Source of the DNA: Parasponia andersonii
Taxonomy: Eukaryota > Streptophyta > Magnoliopsida > Rosales > Cannabaceae
Assembly: GCA_002914805.1 (NCBI GenBank)
Contig: JXTB01000108.1
Coordinates: 444,314 to 508,313, forward strand
Direction: 5' to 3'
DNA: 64,000 bases
The notes under the pieces were generated by a model. It made no database searches and had not been told where the DNA came from. It saw only the letters and a program-made list of their open reading frames with translations. The position numbers and the translations under genes were made by a program. Shown here in pieces: positions 21,171 to 34,200 of this stretch. The stretch's first letter is position 1, and the number at the start of each line of letters is the position of its first letter.

Positions 21171-21853
21171 GCATTGTAATTTGGTCAATAGTTTCTTGGA
21201 AACAATGAAGAAAATGAATAATATTTGGTGGAACATTAATTGTGTAACTAATTGTATGTAATTAAACAAATTAAGATAAATCAAGTGGCATATTTTTTAT
21301 CTTTTGTTATTATTCGTTACAAATATGTGACTATTTGTTATACTAAAATATAAAGTGTTCCAACTATTCGTAACGATATAAAATAAATTGTGACCATCAA
21401 TCACAAAATTGTGACTAAAAATAACAAAATTGTGAATAATGTAATAATTTAAAAGATACCTAAAAAATATGTCATAAAATTGTGACCATTAGTCACAAAA
21501 TTATGATACTGTTCATGTCTTCAAAAACTCATAATATTTGTAACAATGTAAAATAAATTATTCCGTAAAAAAAAAAAAAAAGAAACTGTGACCATCACTC
21601 ACAAAATTGTGACTACTGGCAACAAAGCATAGAATGGCTGAAATTTCAGAATAACTATTTTTTCTCTCCAAAAGCAACTAAAAAAATCATTTTTTTTTAA
21701 CTATAAATGTTATTTTGAAAAAGTGAACAAAAAATGTCAATTTAGCCTAAATTTGAACTATTCATGTCAATTTCTCAACATAATATTGTAATAGAATAAT
21801 TCAATACAATGGGATCCAATATAATACAATACCGTGTGTCAAGCATGGCCTTA

Positions 21854-22772
21854 ATTAACAATATTTTTTTTATCATTTTAGTTGCCGTTTCAGATTTTCT
21901 CAATCATTTTTTCAAATTACAATCAAGCCAACCAGACTCTCTGTTTTTCTGTTCAGTCAAGTTGCTCAATTTTTCTATGTTCTTTTTTTTTTTTTTTTCC
22001 CACACCCTTGATGCATAACGTTGTAACTAGGAATATCAAAGGTAAAGAGGACTAGGAAGACGCCAAAGATTTGGAAGATGTAAATCCCAAAGAAAATACA
22101 AAGGAGATAACCCGTAACCGAGTCAATACAACATTGTATGGACCACAACGGATTATGTAGACTTCTTCCCACGAAAACAATCGAAACATTAGCAATGAAC
22201 ACATGCACATCCCCAAATAATACGTATCCATTACAAAAGAAAGGAGCAGCCATTCGTGAAACTTTTAACTGTCCCTTAATTGGTACAGAAAACAACAGAG
22301 ATCAGATACCGGCCAAATCCTGTTACATAGCTAATAGCATTTTCCACCAAAAATTGAATCCAGCAAAGGAGACAATGCTGTCCAAATAAAGTTGAGAGAA
22401 TGAATGGTACCTCATTTGCCAATAAATAGTCGGTTTTATAGCACGATTTACAACGTTGTCAGTGCAATGTCATAATCGAGTAACCATTGGTACATGATCG
22501 ATATGTCAAAGCAGCCTACCCATCAGCTAGTTTTGGATTACGGTTAACCAAGTACAACAGCTTGCACTGGAACAATTTTTCATTTACAGACATCCGAGAT
22601 CTGGCCTCGCACTACAATTACACTAGGATTCGCTACATAACAACTCTGTTAAAATAATTTTAACAACACAGACGACTGGACAATGATACAACACTTTCAG
22701 GGCAATTTTTTGCTCGCTATCAAGTTCCCCAAACTCACCAATGACTAGATGAGCAACCATATTAGAGAAAGG
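21854..22772. other. Downstream flank of the SMR gene
   Basis: AT-rich near 21860-22000, then more balanced. The part next to 22773 should contain the 3' UTR of the SMR gene. No other coding exon is recognised. Confidence 0.5.
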
Positions 22773-25700
22773 TTACTCTGTATCACTCTCAGAATCCAGG
22801 AAGCTAAACTCCTTCTGTCCACCTAGCTTGATAAGCACAGTTCCCCTGTTCTCTTCGCTCCATCCGACACCCTCCTTTTCCAGAAGTTTTATGACCTGCA
22901 TGGAGGGAAAAGGCAAGATTAATTGATCCCTTTGCTGATGGAGTTAGGTTAGAGCTAACATGGGGTGGTTACAGATGTATGGTTCAGTCATCTCTAAAGG
23001 TTACGTACTTTGTTGGTATTGTTGATACTAGACCAGCTTTCAGCCGTCATATTCAATATTCTCAGAAAACAAGAAATAAGAAGGGGAGACAACAAAAAGA
23101 AAAAGAAACTATTTTCCTTCACAGATATTAGGCTAAAATGAAGATTGTAAAGAAAGCTTCCCATTCATCCAGAACCGTAGAACTCTGTTTTATATACATG
23201 TGCTGATAAATAAGACAGCTAAGCAACAGCTAATCCAGAACTAACTAAGCTAACTAACTAACTAACTGATATTTACAAATCTAATACTCCCCCTCAAGAT
23301 GGACTATAAATGTTATGAACAGCCATCTTGGATAACAGTGGATATAAAAGTGAAGGAAGAGCTTTAGTAAAAATGTCAGCGAGCTGGTGGTGAGAACGAA
23401 TGGGAAGGAGCTTAATAAATCCTCGACTGACTATCACGAAAAAAATTGCAATCAAGCTCAATATGTTTAGTCCGTTCATGAAAAGTCGGATTGTTGGCAA
23501 TATAAATGGCAGCCTGATTGTCACAGAAGAGAAGAGCAGGGCCTGAAGATGAAATCTAGAAATCACGAAGAAGATTTTGAAGCCAAACAATCTCGCTAGT
23601 GGTGACAGCCAAGGCACGATACTCTGCCTCAGCAGAGGAACGAGAAACAGTGGATTATTTCTTGGCCTTCCAAGAAACCAAGGAATCACCAAGAAAAATA
23701 CAGAAACCAGTAACAGATTTCTAAGTATCAACACATGAGCCCTAGTCAGCATCGGAGAATGCTTTGAGCTGAAGAGATGAGGCAGCAGAGAAAAGCAACC
23801 CCTGACCAGGATAATGCTTAAGATAACGAAGAAGATGATGAGCAGCTTCAAGGTGGGACAGACGAGGATGAGCTAAGAACTGGCAAAGCTTATGACCAAC
23901 AAAAGTTATGTTGGAATGAGAAAGAGTCAAGTACAAGAGACGACCAATGAGATGTCGATATAGAGAAGCATCAAGTAAATCACCTTGAAAAGCACTAAGT
24001 TTAAGCTTAGGATCCATGGGAATTGAAACGGCCAGAAAAGCAAGATAACCAGTATCTTCAAGCAACTGGAACGTATAATGACGTTGAGAAAGGAAAATAC
24101 CTTTAACAGAGGAAGCGATTTCAAGGCCCAGAAAATAGTTCAACTTACCCAAATCCTTAAGCTTGAACTGACTATGAAGAAAGGCCTTTAAAGAGTTGAT
24201 AACCTGAGAATTAGGACCAGTGATAACAATATCATCAATATAGACAAAAAGAGCAACAAAAGAGGAGCCTTACCCCTCAATGAAGAGAGAATAATCAGAT
24301 TTGGATTGAATAAACCCAAAAGAGATGAGAGCACGAGAACACTAGGAGTTCCATTGCCGAGAAGCCTGTTTAAGTCCATAAAGAGACTTAAGGAGATGAC
24401 AAACTAAAGGGGAACCAGTGGAAGAAAACTCTCCATGTCGAGCAGAACCAAGAGAAATATCCATATACACTTCCTCAAACAAATCGCCATTCAAGAAAGC
24501 ATTATTGAAATCTAGCTCAATAAGATGCCAACGTTGACTAGCAGCTAAAGCCAAAAGAACCTTGACAATAACGAAACCTTCTTGTTGAGTGTACCCTCTA
24601 GCTACCAGACGAGCCTTGTGTCGATCAACAGACCCATCTGCCCGATATTTAATCCTATAAATCTACTTACAACCAACGGACTGTTTGCCTTGGTATAAAG
24701 GAACAATGGATCAAGTGTGATTAGCAACCATAGCATCCAATTCTGCTTGCATAGCCTCTCTCCATAGAGGAAATCGGACTGCTTCATGATAAAACCGACG
24801 CTCAAATTGAGTAGATACATTAAGGACCAAAGTTTGAAAAGATGGAGAGAGAGAATCATCCGACAAGCAACGAGTTAAAGGATACATAGTAGAACAGGCA
24901 GGCAAAGAAGAGTGATGGAGAAGATTACAGTAATAGTCTCAAAGATACGAAAGAGGGTGACTAACCCTGGAGGACCCGCGAAGAGAGGAAGCTAGACAGG
25001 TTGTAACATCAGAACAAGAAGAAGTAGCAGTAACATCAGCTGGACACTCACAACGAGCGACTGAAGGAGTAACAGAGGGAGAAACATCAGGACTAGAGTC
25101 TTGAGAAATCACAATATGAAGATGAAAACAATCCTCATGAAAGACTGCATCCCTAGAGACAAACCTATTTGGTTTGAATGTCATAAAGTGTATAGCCCTT
25201 CATCCCGGGTGGATAACCAAGGAAAACATATATTCTTGCACGAGGCTGAAACTTTGTTTGATGAGAGGGAAGAGTAGAGGCAAAAACTAAGCAACCAAAC
25301 ACTCAATAGAAATCATAAGTCACAGGACAACCATATAACAGTTCATAAGGTGTCCTATTAATGAGAAAAGTAGCCATAAGCACACACACAGACCAAAACT
25401 TCAATGGAACCCGAGAATGAAAATAAAGAGCACGTGCTACATTGAGTAAGTGCTGATGTTTTCTTTCTACCACAGAATTTTGTTCTAGTCTATCCAAACA
25501 TGAAAATTGATGAAGAACACCCTTATCATTAAAGAAATCAACAAAAAGCAATGCTCTTATCAGACCGAAAAACTGACTTTGGCATGAAACTGAGTATCAA
25601 TCATATTGAAGAACTTGGGAATAACAATAACTACATCAGATTATGTTGAAGCAGAAAAATCCAAGTAAAACAACTGTAGTCATCAACAAAAGTAAGCAAA

Positions 25701-28700
25701 TACCGATGGCCCGAAAATGAAGTAAGATGATATGGTCCCCAAATATCACAATGGATCAAATCAAACGGAGCAGAAGCCATATTATTTCGAGAATCAAAAG
25801 ATATCTGCGTTGTTTAGCCAAAGGACAAATGTAACAAGGACCATCCCTTCGAGCTTTAGGTACATCATACTGCAATTTATCTCTCAAGGTATCCAAGCAC
25901 TTAAAAGACAGATGACTAAGCCTACTATGCCAAATGGTAGCTGAAACTTTATTAATACGAGCTAATTGTGAAATTGTACAGACAATCTCCTTGGAAGTAA
26001 TACAAGTTGTATCAAGAACATATAATCCATCCAACTTGTCACCCTTACCAATCGTGGTCTTGCTGCACAGACTCTAAACGATGAAAGAGTCAGGAGAAAA
26101 CTAACAATGAGTTGTGAGTCCACAGTGAGAGCATTAACAAAGAGGAGGTTAAATTGAAACTCAAGAACATATACAACATCTTTGAGTAGCAGAGTAAGAC
26201 TGAGTCTAATATCACCACACAAACTCACATGAATACGAGTATGCTTGGGCAAAGCGACAGTGGAATTTGATATTGGCTTTAATGAGACAAATGCATTAGC
26301 ATTGGAGCAAATATGTCGAGCAGCTCTGAAATCAACTATCCAAAAATGGGTGGAGAGAAAGGCATCACTTAGAGAAATTAAAAAACATGTACCTGTGGTG
26401 TATGAAGCGTTGGGTGCATCATCACTTATTTTAACTGAAGCAGCAAGGTGAGAAGACAACATATTCATCAGTTGTTGATATTGATTAGTATCCAAGTTCT
26501 GCAAGAAGCTTTCAACAACAAGTTTATCAATTGGAGCAGCAGAGTTAGTGCCACATTGAGTAGAAACCTAATTGACACTTGCAACATTTTGCTAAGAGGA
26601 AAAATTATCCCTCTGCCGTGGCTGATAACCAGGAGGATATCCATGCAATTTATAGCACCTGTCAATAGTATGTCCATGGTATTGTGCAAAAGGGTCTTTC
26701 CTTCTTTTGCCCCTTGAACCCACCAGATTGATTTTTTCCTCTATTTCCTCCAAAATTAAATTGACCCGAGTTAGGAGATGAACTCTTGGGAACATTAGCC
26801 TTGGCAGCAAAGGCCATATAATTTGCTGAATCAGAGATAGTAATCCCAACTTCCCGCTAATGTTCATCTTGGGAAATTAAGGCGAACACTTTGTTTATGG
26901 GAGGCGTAGGGTCCAAAGCCAAGACTTGACCTCGGATGTGAGCAAAAGAATCATGTAACCCCATAAGAAATGACATGATAAATTCCATTTGGTAGTAATC
27001 ATTTAAGGCCTTAACACCACCACATGTACACTTGCCACAATTACATACTGGCCTATAGTTGTTCAATTCGTCCCATATAAGTTTTGTAAAATAGACACTA
27101 ACTAATTGCTGTGATTGAGAAAGATTCATCAATTCACAGCGCAATAGGAAAATTTGGGGACCATTGCTTTGTTGAAATCGTTCCTTCAAATCAAGCCAAA
27201 CTTCTCGAGCAAATTCAGCATATATGATACTAGCAGAGATATCTTTAGAAACCGAATTCAAAATCCAAGAAATCACAATGTTATCATTCCTAACCCAAAC
27301 AGGAAGAAGAAAAAGATCAGCATCTGAGGGTTTGGAAATTGAACCATCAATGAACCCTAGCTTGTTTTTGACTAAAAGAGCAATTTGCATCGCATGGCTC
27401 CAGAAGGCACAGTTATCGTCAGTTAGAGGCTGCGAGACCAGAACCAAGCCAAGGCTATCAGAGTGATGCAAGAAGAAAGAACTTGAAGATTCGTCAATGG
27501 TAGACCGAACCACATTCTACAAAGAATCGGCCAACACATTCGAATCGCTAGAAGCCGTGAGCGAGGAACCAAGAAATGGACGAATTCAACCAAGTAAAAG
27601 ACAATCGCCGAATTGAGCTTCAACAATTGCTCAGTTAGAATTTTAGCAATGGAGATTCGAGAAGGATGAAGAAGCAGTGGGTATTTGCTTTGATACCATA
27701 TTAAGCTAAAATGAAGATTGTAAAGATAGCTTCTCATTGATCTAGACCCGTACAGCTCTGTTTTATATACATGAACTGATAAATAGGACACCCAAGCAAC
27801 AACTAATCCAGAACAAACTAAGCTAACTAATTAACTAACTAATATTACAAATCTAATAACAGATAAACAGGAATATTGGAAAATTGAATCCAATAATTAT
27901 CTTGCCTATCTATATACATCTCCAACTAGTATGCACATACATTATATGATCAATCAAATGGAGATAACTTATGAAGGACCTTCTCTCTTTGTTTAACTTC
28001 TCAAACAGCACATGGCATTTTTTCAACCCATTCAAGTTTACATTATCAAAGGTCATACCTTATGAGTCATGACTATTGAGTTGATTGATTTTCGTTTCTT
28101 GAATTTTTTAGTTGAAGAACTTGTTAAAAAAAATATTGCATGAGTTACTTGTTAGCACCAAGAGGCAAGAACTTGTATCAACTCCAAAAACTAAACCCCC
28201 ATTAATGCACTCCATCAAAAAATAATCATTCATTGAACTCTATTTGTTAGTCATACGACAAAAATATTTGGAAAATGGATGGCCAAAACCCATACCGATT
28301 GTTTTAGCATCGACCTGCCCACACCATGTGTTCCACATCCTGTGATAACCCTGAGGATCTGAACCGCTGGATCATAGAAACAACCATATTGTAAGCAGGA
28401 CAACACAATATTGCAAAAAAGAGAAAAAAATAGTGAATTTTTTTCTGCCATAGCTAGCGACATAATAAAGGCTATCAACTTAAAGGAAAGAAGAGGAGCA
28501 AGTGAACACCAAAAAATAGGTTCAGCAGAATCTTACTTTGTACATACGAAACAAATAAGAGATGCATTTTCAAGACCCTCATCGCCTGTTTGACATGTTG
28601 GCCATGCAAATCGATAGTTATCACGTTTTGTATACTCTTGTTTCTGCAAATTATTGGCAATTGCTTAGTTCATCTACAAGAAAGATGGAATTGAAAAAAT

Positions 28701-29750
28701 AAATAAATAAACAAAAAAGATGAGGAAGCTTTCCATTTTACTCTTTCAACAATGAACTGACCTAGCTTTAAATATATCCTTGCTGGCCCTTTCATCAGCC
28801 TCTTGTGCCAATTTAGTTTGTACCTGCCCCTAGCCAAGTGGAAGATCAGGTATCAGGCTTGCTTAATTGTAGATGTCCCTATTATCCTATGCACAATCAC
28901 TCAATCAGACTGAATCTACAATATTCTTTCTCAATATATAAACACCTGCTCAGAAAGGAATGCAGCATATTCCTTTGATCCCTTTGAGTATGCAGTTGCT
29001 GCCTGCAAAAGAAATGGATTAATGAGCTCAATTACCTTCCCTCAACCCCTCTTTTGTAAAATAAGCTCCTCTATTTTCTTATTCTTCTTTTAAAATTATA
29101 ATTAAATTTTTGTTGTTGACATGGTGTCGAAACACCCAAAACACCCCAGTTGAGTTTACTCAATCGGACCTGGTCAAGCTCCATTGGATTGGTCTTAACT
29201 CAATGGAAATTTTCGCCAAATCGCGATTTCTAAGCCAGAGAATTGCGATTTTAGTCTTAAAATCTTCATTTAGGTGCTTGATTTCAATTAAACCTCATAA
29301 ATCTGGAAAAAAAAAAAAAATCAACTTCTACACAACATTTTAACTAGCACAAACATCAAATCTACATTTATTAAAAACAAAATTGAAATGATTTTAGAGT
29401 TCTTAGAAGAATTGCATTCTTGGAAATGCAAAAGTTTGATTAAAAAGAAGGTTATCGAACTAAAAAAAGGAAAAAAAAAAAAAAGAAAATAGAAAAAAAA
29501 TTTATAAACTAAAAGCATCAAGAATAAATGTGCAAACCTTAACATCTCCATCAGCTTTCATCACCCTCTTGATCCTTGCAAGAGGCAGTTGATGTTNNNN
29601 NNNNNNNNNNNCCTAACTGTGTTGCACACTATGCATGTTATAGGAATTTAGATATTATGTATAGGATTCTTGTTTATATATGTTTATTATATATGTCTTA
29701 TTAATATTATAGAGAACAACCTGACGTGCTCAACTAGAACAAAATTGATG

Positions 29751-29781
<31 letters not shown>

Positions 29782-30119
29782 GTATAGAGCACCAATCTAG
29801 TAGGTATTTTTTTTTTTAATCTATACATAGGTATCAATTTGGCCAATGAAAATTTAGCATGCACATTTTTTTATTGTAAAAAGTAAGAGAGAGAAAGAGC
29901 ATTAATGATGCACGTCTTTTCATGCATTTTATTATAGCTATTGGATCACCATTAGGTAGTGATCCAACGGCTAAAAAAAAATAGAGAGAAAGAGCATTAA
30001 TGATGCACGTCTTTTCATGCATTTTATTATAGCTATTGGATCACCATTAGGTAGTGATCCAATGGCTAAAAAAAAATACCTACTCATAGGTAAAAAAAAA
30101 ATACCTATTGGATTGGCAA

Positions 30120-30153
<34 letters not shown>

Positions 30154-30324
30154 ATTGGAAGTAGTCCCTTTAACGAGACCAAACTCGATCATAATTTAGC
30201 TAATACAAGTAAGTTCATCCAATACTATATTGGATAAATGTGACCTATGCTAGCTAAAACATAGTCGGGACCGGTCTCTTTGAAGGGACTATATTCATGA
30301 CCTATATATATGTATGTATATATG

Positions 30325-30355
<31 letters not shown>

Positions 30356-31171
30356 AGCACAAAAGATATAATAGACACATATGTGCATGTCATGTGTATC
30401 TATCTATCTACATATATCGGAATTCAGTAGAAAATTAGACCTGGAATATTTTGCATATCGAGCAATTGTTGATTCCAGAATATCTCCATATTTTGCTTCT
30501 GAACTTTCTTAATATGGGACCTCCTAGCCTCTTTTGCATCCTATAAAATGAAATTATTTCAAGAGAGAAGGGAAAAAAAGAATAAAAAATACATGATGAG
30601 TACATAGTGTAAGAAGTTGGTCATGGTTGAGAACACATAAATGGAGATTGGTAAGAACAAATCAACATTCATTTCAAAAAGTAAAGGTCAATATTAATGA
30701 GTTTAAGAAGCTTCACTTGTTTGGCACTCATCATGCTTTGCTGGTAATACTCAGGCAATATGAATGAATCACCCAGTGGCATCATCATGTTAGGCAATTG
30801 TGGATCAGAACTGGAAGATGATGGTATAAAATTCATGGATTGATTCATATCCATGGCTACTAATCTCTTTGACTAAATATATATCTTTTTTTTTTTTGGG
30901 GGGGAGGGGGGGGGGGGGGGGCCAGGTGGGGGGTTAATAGGACTAAAGTTGATTATTTTTAGAAAAGGACCTTGTTTTTGGGTTCCGGGACGGAGTACAA
31001 GGTCAAACACTAGAAAGGCCGCTAGGGGAAACATTCCAAAACGTCGATTTAAAGTATTTGGTGAAAAGGTTTATTTATGGGGACTGTGCAGGAGCTCGGA
31101 GGATTTATTTACGCATAAATCCAATATAGCATTACAACATGAAATATCTACTACCACCGTCCACTAGAAAA

Positions 31172-31202
<31 letters not shown>

Positions 31203-34200
31203 NAAAAAAAAAAAAAAAAAAAAAAAAAACTCATTTAAAGCTACATAACTTAAAGACCAGCAAAAGAATGTGCTCGTCACTAAATTGAAAGTCATCAAAC
31301 GAATAAAATTGCAAAAAAAAAAAAACATCTTACTTTCTCATAGCAAGACCTCACTGAATCCCATTGTTGATTTGCAGTTTTCCGAAATGCGTGATATTCA
31401 TCTCCTTTAACTACACGTGCAAGCAAAATCAATCATAAGAACTAAGAACATAACCAAGCATTAAGAGTGAAAAGTGGATGCAACTGAGAAGGAAACATTT
31501 AAAATAACTAGAAAGCAAGTAGAAAAAGCTTTTCATAAGGAAGACATCTAACCTCCCTAAAAATAAAACTTATGAGTTGACCACAACGAAGAAGAAGAAG
31601 AAGAAGTAAGAAAACAAAAAAGCCAAAAAAAAAAAACAACCAAAAACAAAAAAGCCTTTAAAGATATATACCCCAAGTCCTATCTTCCTGTGTCTTAAGC
31701 TCATAAGAAGACTTCGACATAAAATGTTCCATACAACTCTATCAGCTGCATGCCCAAATCTTTACCAGAGTCAACTACCACAGAAAAACTAATAGTAGCA
31801 AATACACAACTGTTGCATAGGCCCAGATTGTGGATGGACACCGCAAATGTTTCTTTTCCCTGTCTCTTTTTCATTTCTCAGGTCCAAAATCAGGGTAGAA
31901 AGTGTTGGTAGTAGCCCTCTGCTTTCAATAATACCTGTACCCTTTTTCACTGGCTCAAGCATATCACCAGTACTTGCAGCCAAGAGTTAATGACCCTAAA
32001 GAAGACAGCAGTTGATCGCTAGTCTGTTGTACTAATCCCTATAGAATTCACCGCAATGGTGAAAGAAATAGAAAAGTAAAAAAGAAAAGTTGCAGAATGT
32101 ACATGTAGAAATTCAAGAATTTGGATAGCCAGCTTAAAAAATTCCAGCATTTTCATAAATTATGAAATACTAAATTAAAAAGTAAATTGTCAACTGCAAC
32201 AGAAACAGAAAGCATAGTTTGTGTTATTCTAATTACAATAGAAGAGGGATCAAGAATAATGGTTAGAAAAAAAATTAAAAAATTAATGCTGAATACCATG
32301 AATATCCTGATATGCTTCTGAATTGCCAGACAGACAAACATCAAATTGGGGTCCCAATAATTGTAATTTCTTCACAACATTCCTCCAATTCATGGTTCCT
32401 GGTTGATGGGTAGGGCTCTTAGAGATATTAAACAAAGAATCCAACACCTTTTGAGAGGGATCTGATTCAGTACTCCTTGTGTTTGCAGGAGAATGACCTT
32501 CAGAACTAGCAAGAACCTCCTTATGGTTCCTCCTAAAGTGAAGAAAACAAATAAGGTTGTTGGATATTGTTCTCAATTCCAAGGTCCACAGTTTGAGGAG
32601 ACTAAGACTGAATATTAGAACTGTATTAAAGGAGATCAAAACGGATTTCTTATTTACTATGCTTTTTTCATAATATGCATAGTTTCAATTTAAAAAGGAA
32701 AAAAAATGGATATTCTAGTAAATGAAATACATTTATCCTATATTTCATGATGTAGAGAAGCTTCTAATACCTACGAGGCTATGATCTGAAACACAAATCA
32801 ACTTGGGTAACACTGTAACATAAAAGGAGAAGAATACATGCAACAAATATAGAAGTTACTACTTACCTGCAACCACAACTCAGAGACCATATATTATCAT
32901 GTAGTTCACATTCAGATGAATGAGAAGAGCAATCAGAGACCCTATCTGTCAGCTGTTACAAAATCCTCAAGATCACTAGAAGTCGAACAGAGTACATAAA
33001 CAAATGTTTTCAGAAAAGAAAAATACTTGAAAGGCAAAAATATTTGATACAAGATAATCTAGCCATATCGAGCAATATGTACATCAATAACACCACTTAG
33101 TCCTCCACAAGCTCAGAGGCTAGTTAATCTAGGGAGAGGACAAACTATAACCACAGAAGTAACAAAATCCACAACATGGTGATTCTCACCCGTAAATGTA
33201 GAAATTTTTCTGTGCATAATTGTTTATTGGAGAATAACTAAAAGAAAAACAAGAGGGAGTGACTAAAGAAGGGTTACCAATTAATTCTGGCCAAAATCGC
33301 GTAATGTAATAAGAAATGACATCACTTACAGCATCACAATGTTCAATAGGATATTTGGTATCATCTTTGTAGCTCAAAGTATAACTAGGATCATTCACAG
33401 ACTGGTCAGAGGAAGATGATAAATCCAGCAATACATCCAAGGCCTGGCAAAGCATATAGACAATCAATTAGACAATAGCAGCACAAAACTGTTATTTAGT
33501 ATATTTGACTCTTCAAATGCAAAAGGTTAAGAAGAAAAAGCTCCGATGACAATGACATGATGTCATTTTCCCATTGAAAAGGATAAAGAGAATCAAATTC
33601 ATAATCCAAGTACAAGTTGAACAAGAATTGTCAATTATATGACTATTATATATTAAAGGCCACCGTCAACAGTGGAAATTACTCAAGAATCAAGAGAAAA
33701 ACACCATCACACGAAGTAAAAATTTGAAAAAACACAATTTTTGCAGCTCATAAATATTTTCCTTTTGGTGCTAATCTCAATGCACCAGCACCAACTAAAC
33801 ATATGATTTGTTAGAAATATGCAGAGATGAATAACGCATCCAATGCCTTGCTGTACGAAAAAGAGAAAATCTTCTGCAAATTATTTGATGAAGATGTCAA
33901 ATAGTCAATGTATATATGCACAGAAATTAGTTACTAATATTAACTGATTAAGGTATCACAAAACGGTCATGCCATACCCACAATTGAGCAATATCAACAT
34001 TTCGAAACTTGAAACTTTAAGAAGACACAATCAAACAATAAGAGAGTGATAAAGAGTAACAGGTAATTAGAAGAAACTAATTCTAAATTTTTTACATTAG
34101 AGAGAGAGAGAGAGAGAGAGAGAGGAAGAAGAAAAAGAAGAAGAAGCAATCAAACAATAAGAGAGTGATAGAGAGTAAGAGGTAATAACAAGAAACTAAT

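Larger units (their letters stand above)
19087..21850. mobile_element. PIF/Harbinger-like DNA transposon (non-autonomous), 2.76 kb
   Basis: Termini are imperfect inverted repeats: left GGTCATGTTTGGTACACCGT, right GGCCATGCTTGACACACGGT on the minus strand (15 of 20 identical). Subterminal similarity continues (tgactttttt...cagaataacattt against an inverted copy near 21690-21720). A TTA trinucleotide lies directly outside each end (19084-19086 and 21851-21853), the target preference of PIF/Harbinger. No transposase is seen. The interior has a GC-richer segment (about 19730-20135) unlike its surroundings, a 150-bp duplication and many TGTGAC/GTCACA motifs. The ends are well supported; the superfamily is inferred. 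Confidence 0.62.
23126..27858 (-). mobile_element. Ty1/copia LTR retrotransposon in intron 10 of the SMR gene, 4.7 kb
   Basis: Short LTRs at 23126-23286 (161 bp, 3' LTR) and 27699-27858 (160 bp, 5' LTR) are flanked by ACAGA duplications. The ends are TATTAG...CTAATA or TTAATA rather than TG...CA. The primer site reads TGGTATCAAAGC (initiator Met-tRNA type) and the polypurine tract is CTTGAGGGGGAG. The order gag, protease, integrase, RT, RNase H on the minus strand defines copia. It has the same orientation as the host gene and lies wholly within its last intron. Confidence 0.95.
29539..30854 (-). pseudogene. Truncated NF-YC (histone-fold CCAAT-binding subunit) gene in SMR intron 6
   Basis: NF-YC dimerises with NF-YB through a histone fold and recruits NF-YA to CCAAT boxes. 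Three exon-like segments occur: 30854-30717 ([20 protein letters not shown] ... MMSAKQ), 30540-30441 ([20 protein letters not shown]) and 29596-29539. The last encodes [19 protein letters not shown], the start of the NF-YC histone fold. GT-AG borders are present at the first junction and after the last segment. The assembly gap 29597-29611 cuts the third. The rest of the fold (the block usually starting MISAEAP) is not found in the 530 bp before the next SMR exon, so the gene is cut off inside the domain. It runs in the same direction as the host gene. Confidence 0.75.

Noticed and set aside
30949-31167. 72-codon plus-strand frame in SMR intron 6
   Set aside because: No recognisable domain, no splice context, next to likely mis-assembled low-complexity sequence.
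31789-31983. Minus-strand frame considered as an extra SMR exon
   Set aside because: Its phase does not fit exon 5 (ending in phase 1), whereas exon 5 joins directly to 31404-31334 in phase and gives the conserved start of DUF1771.
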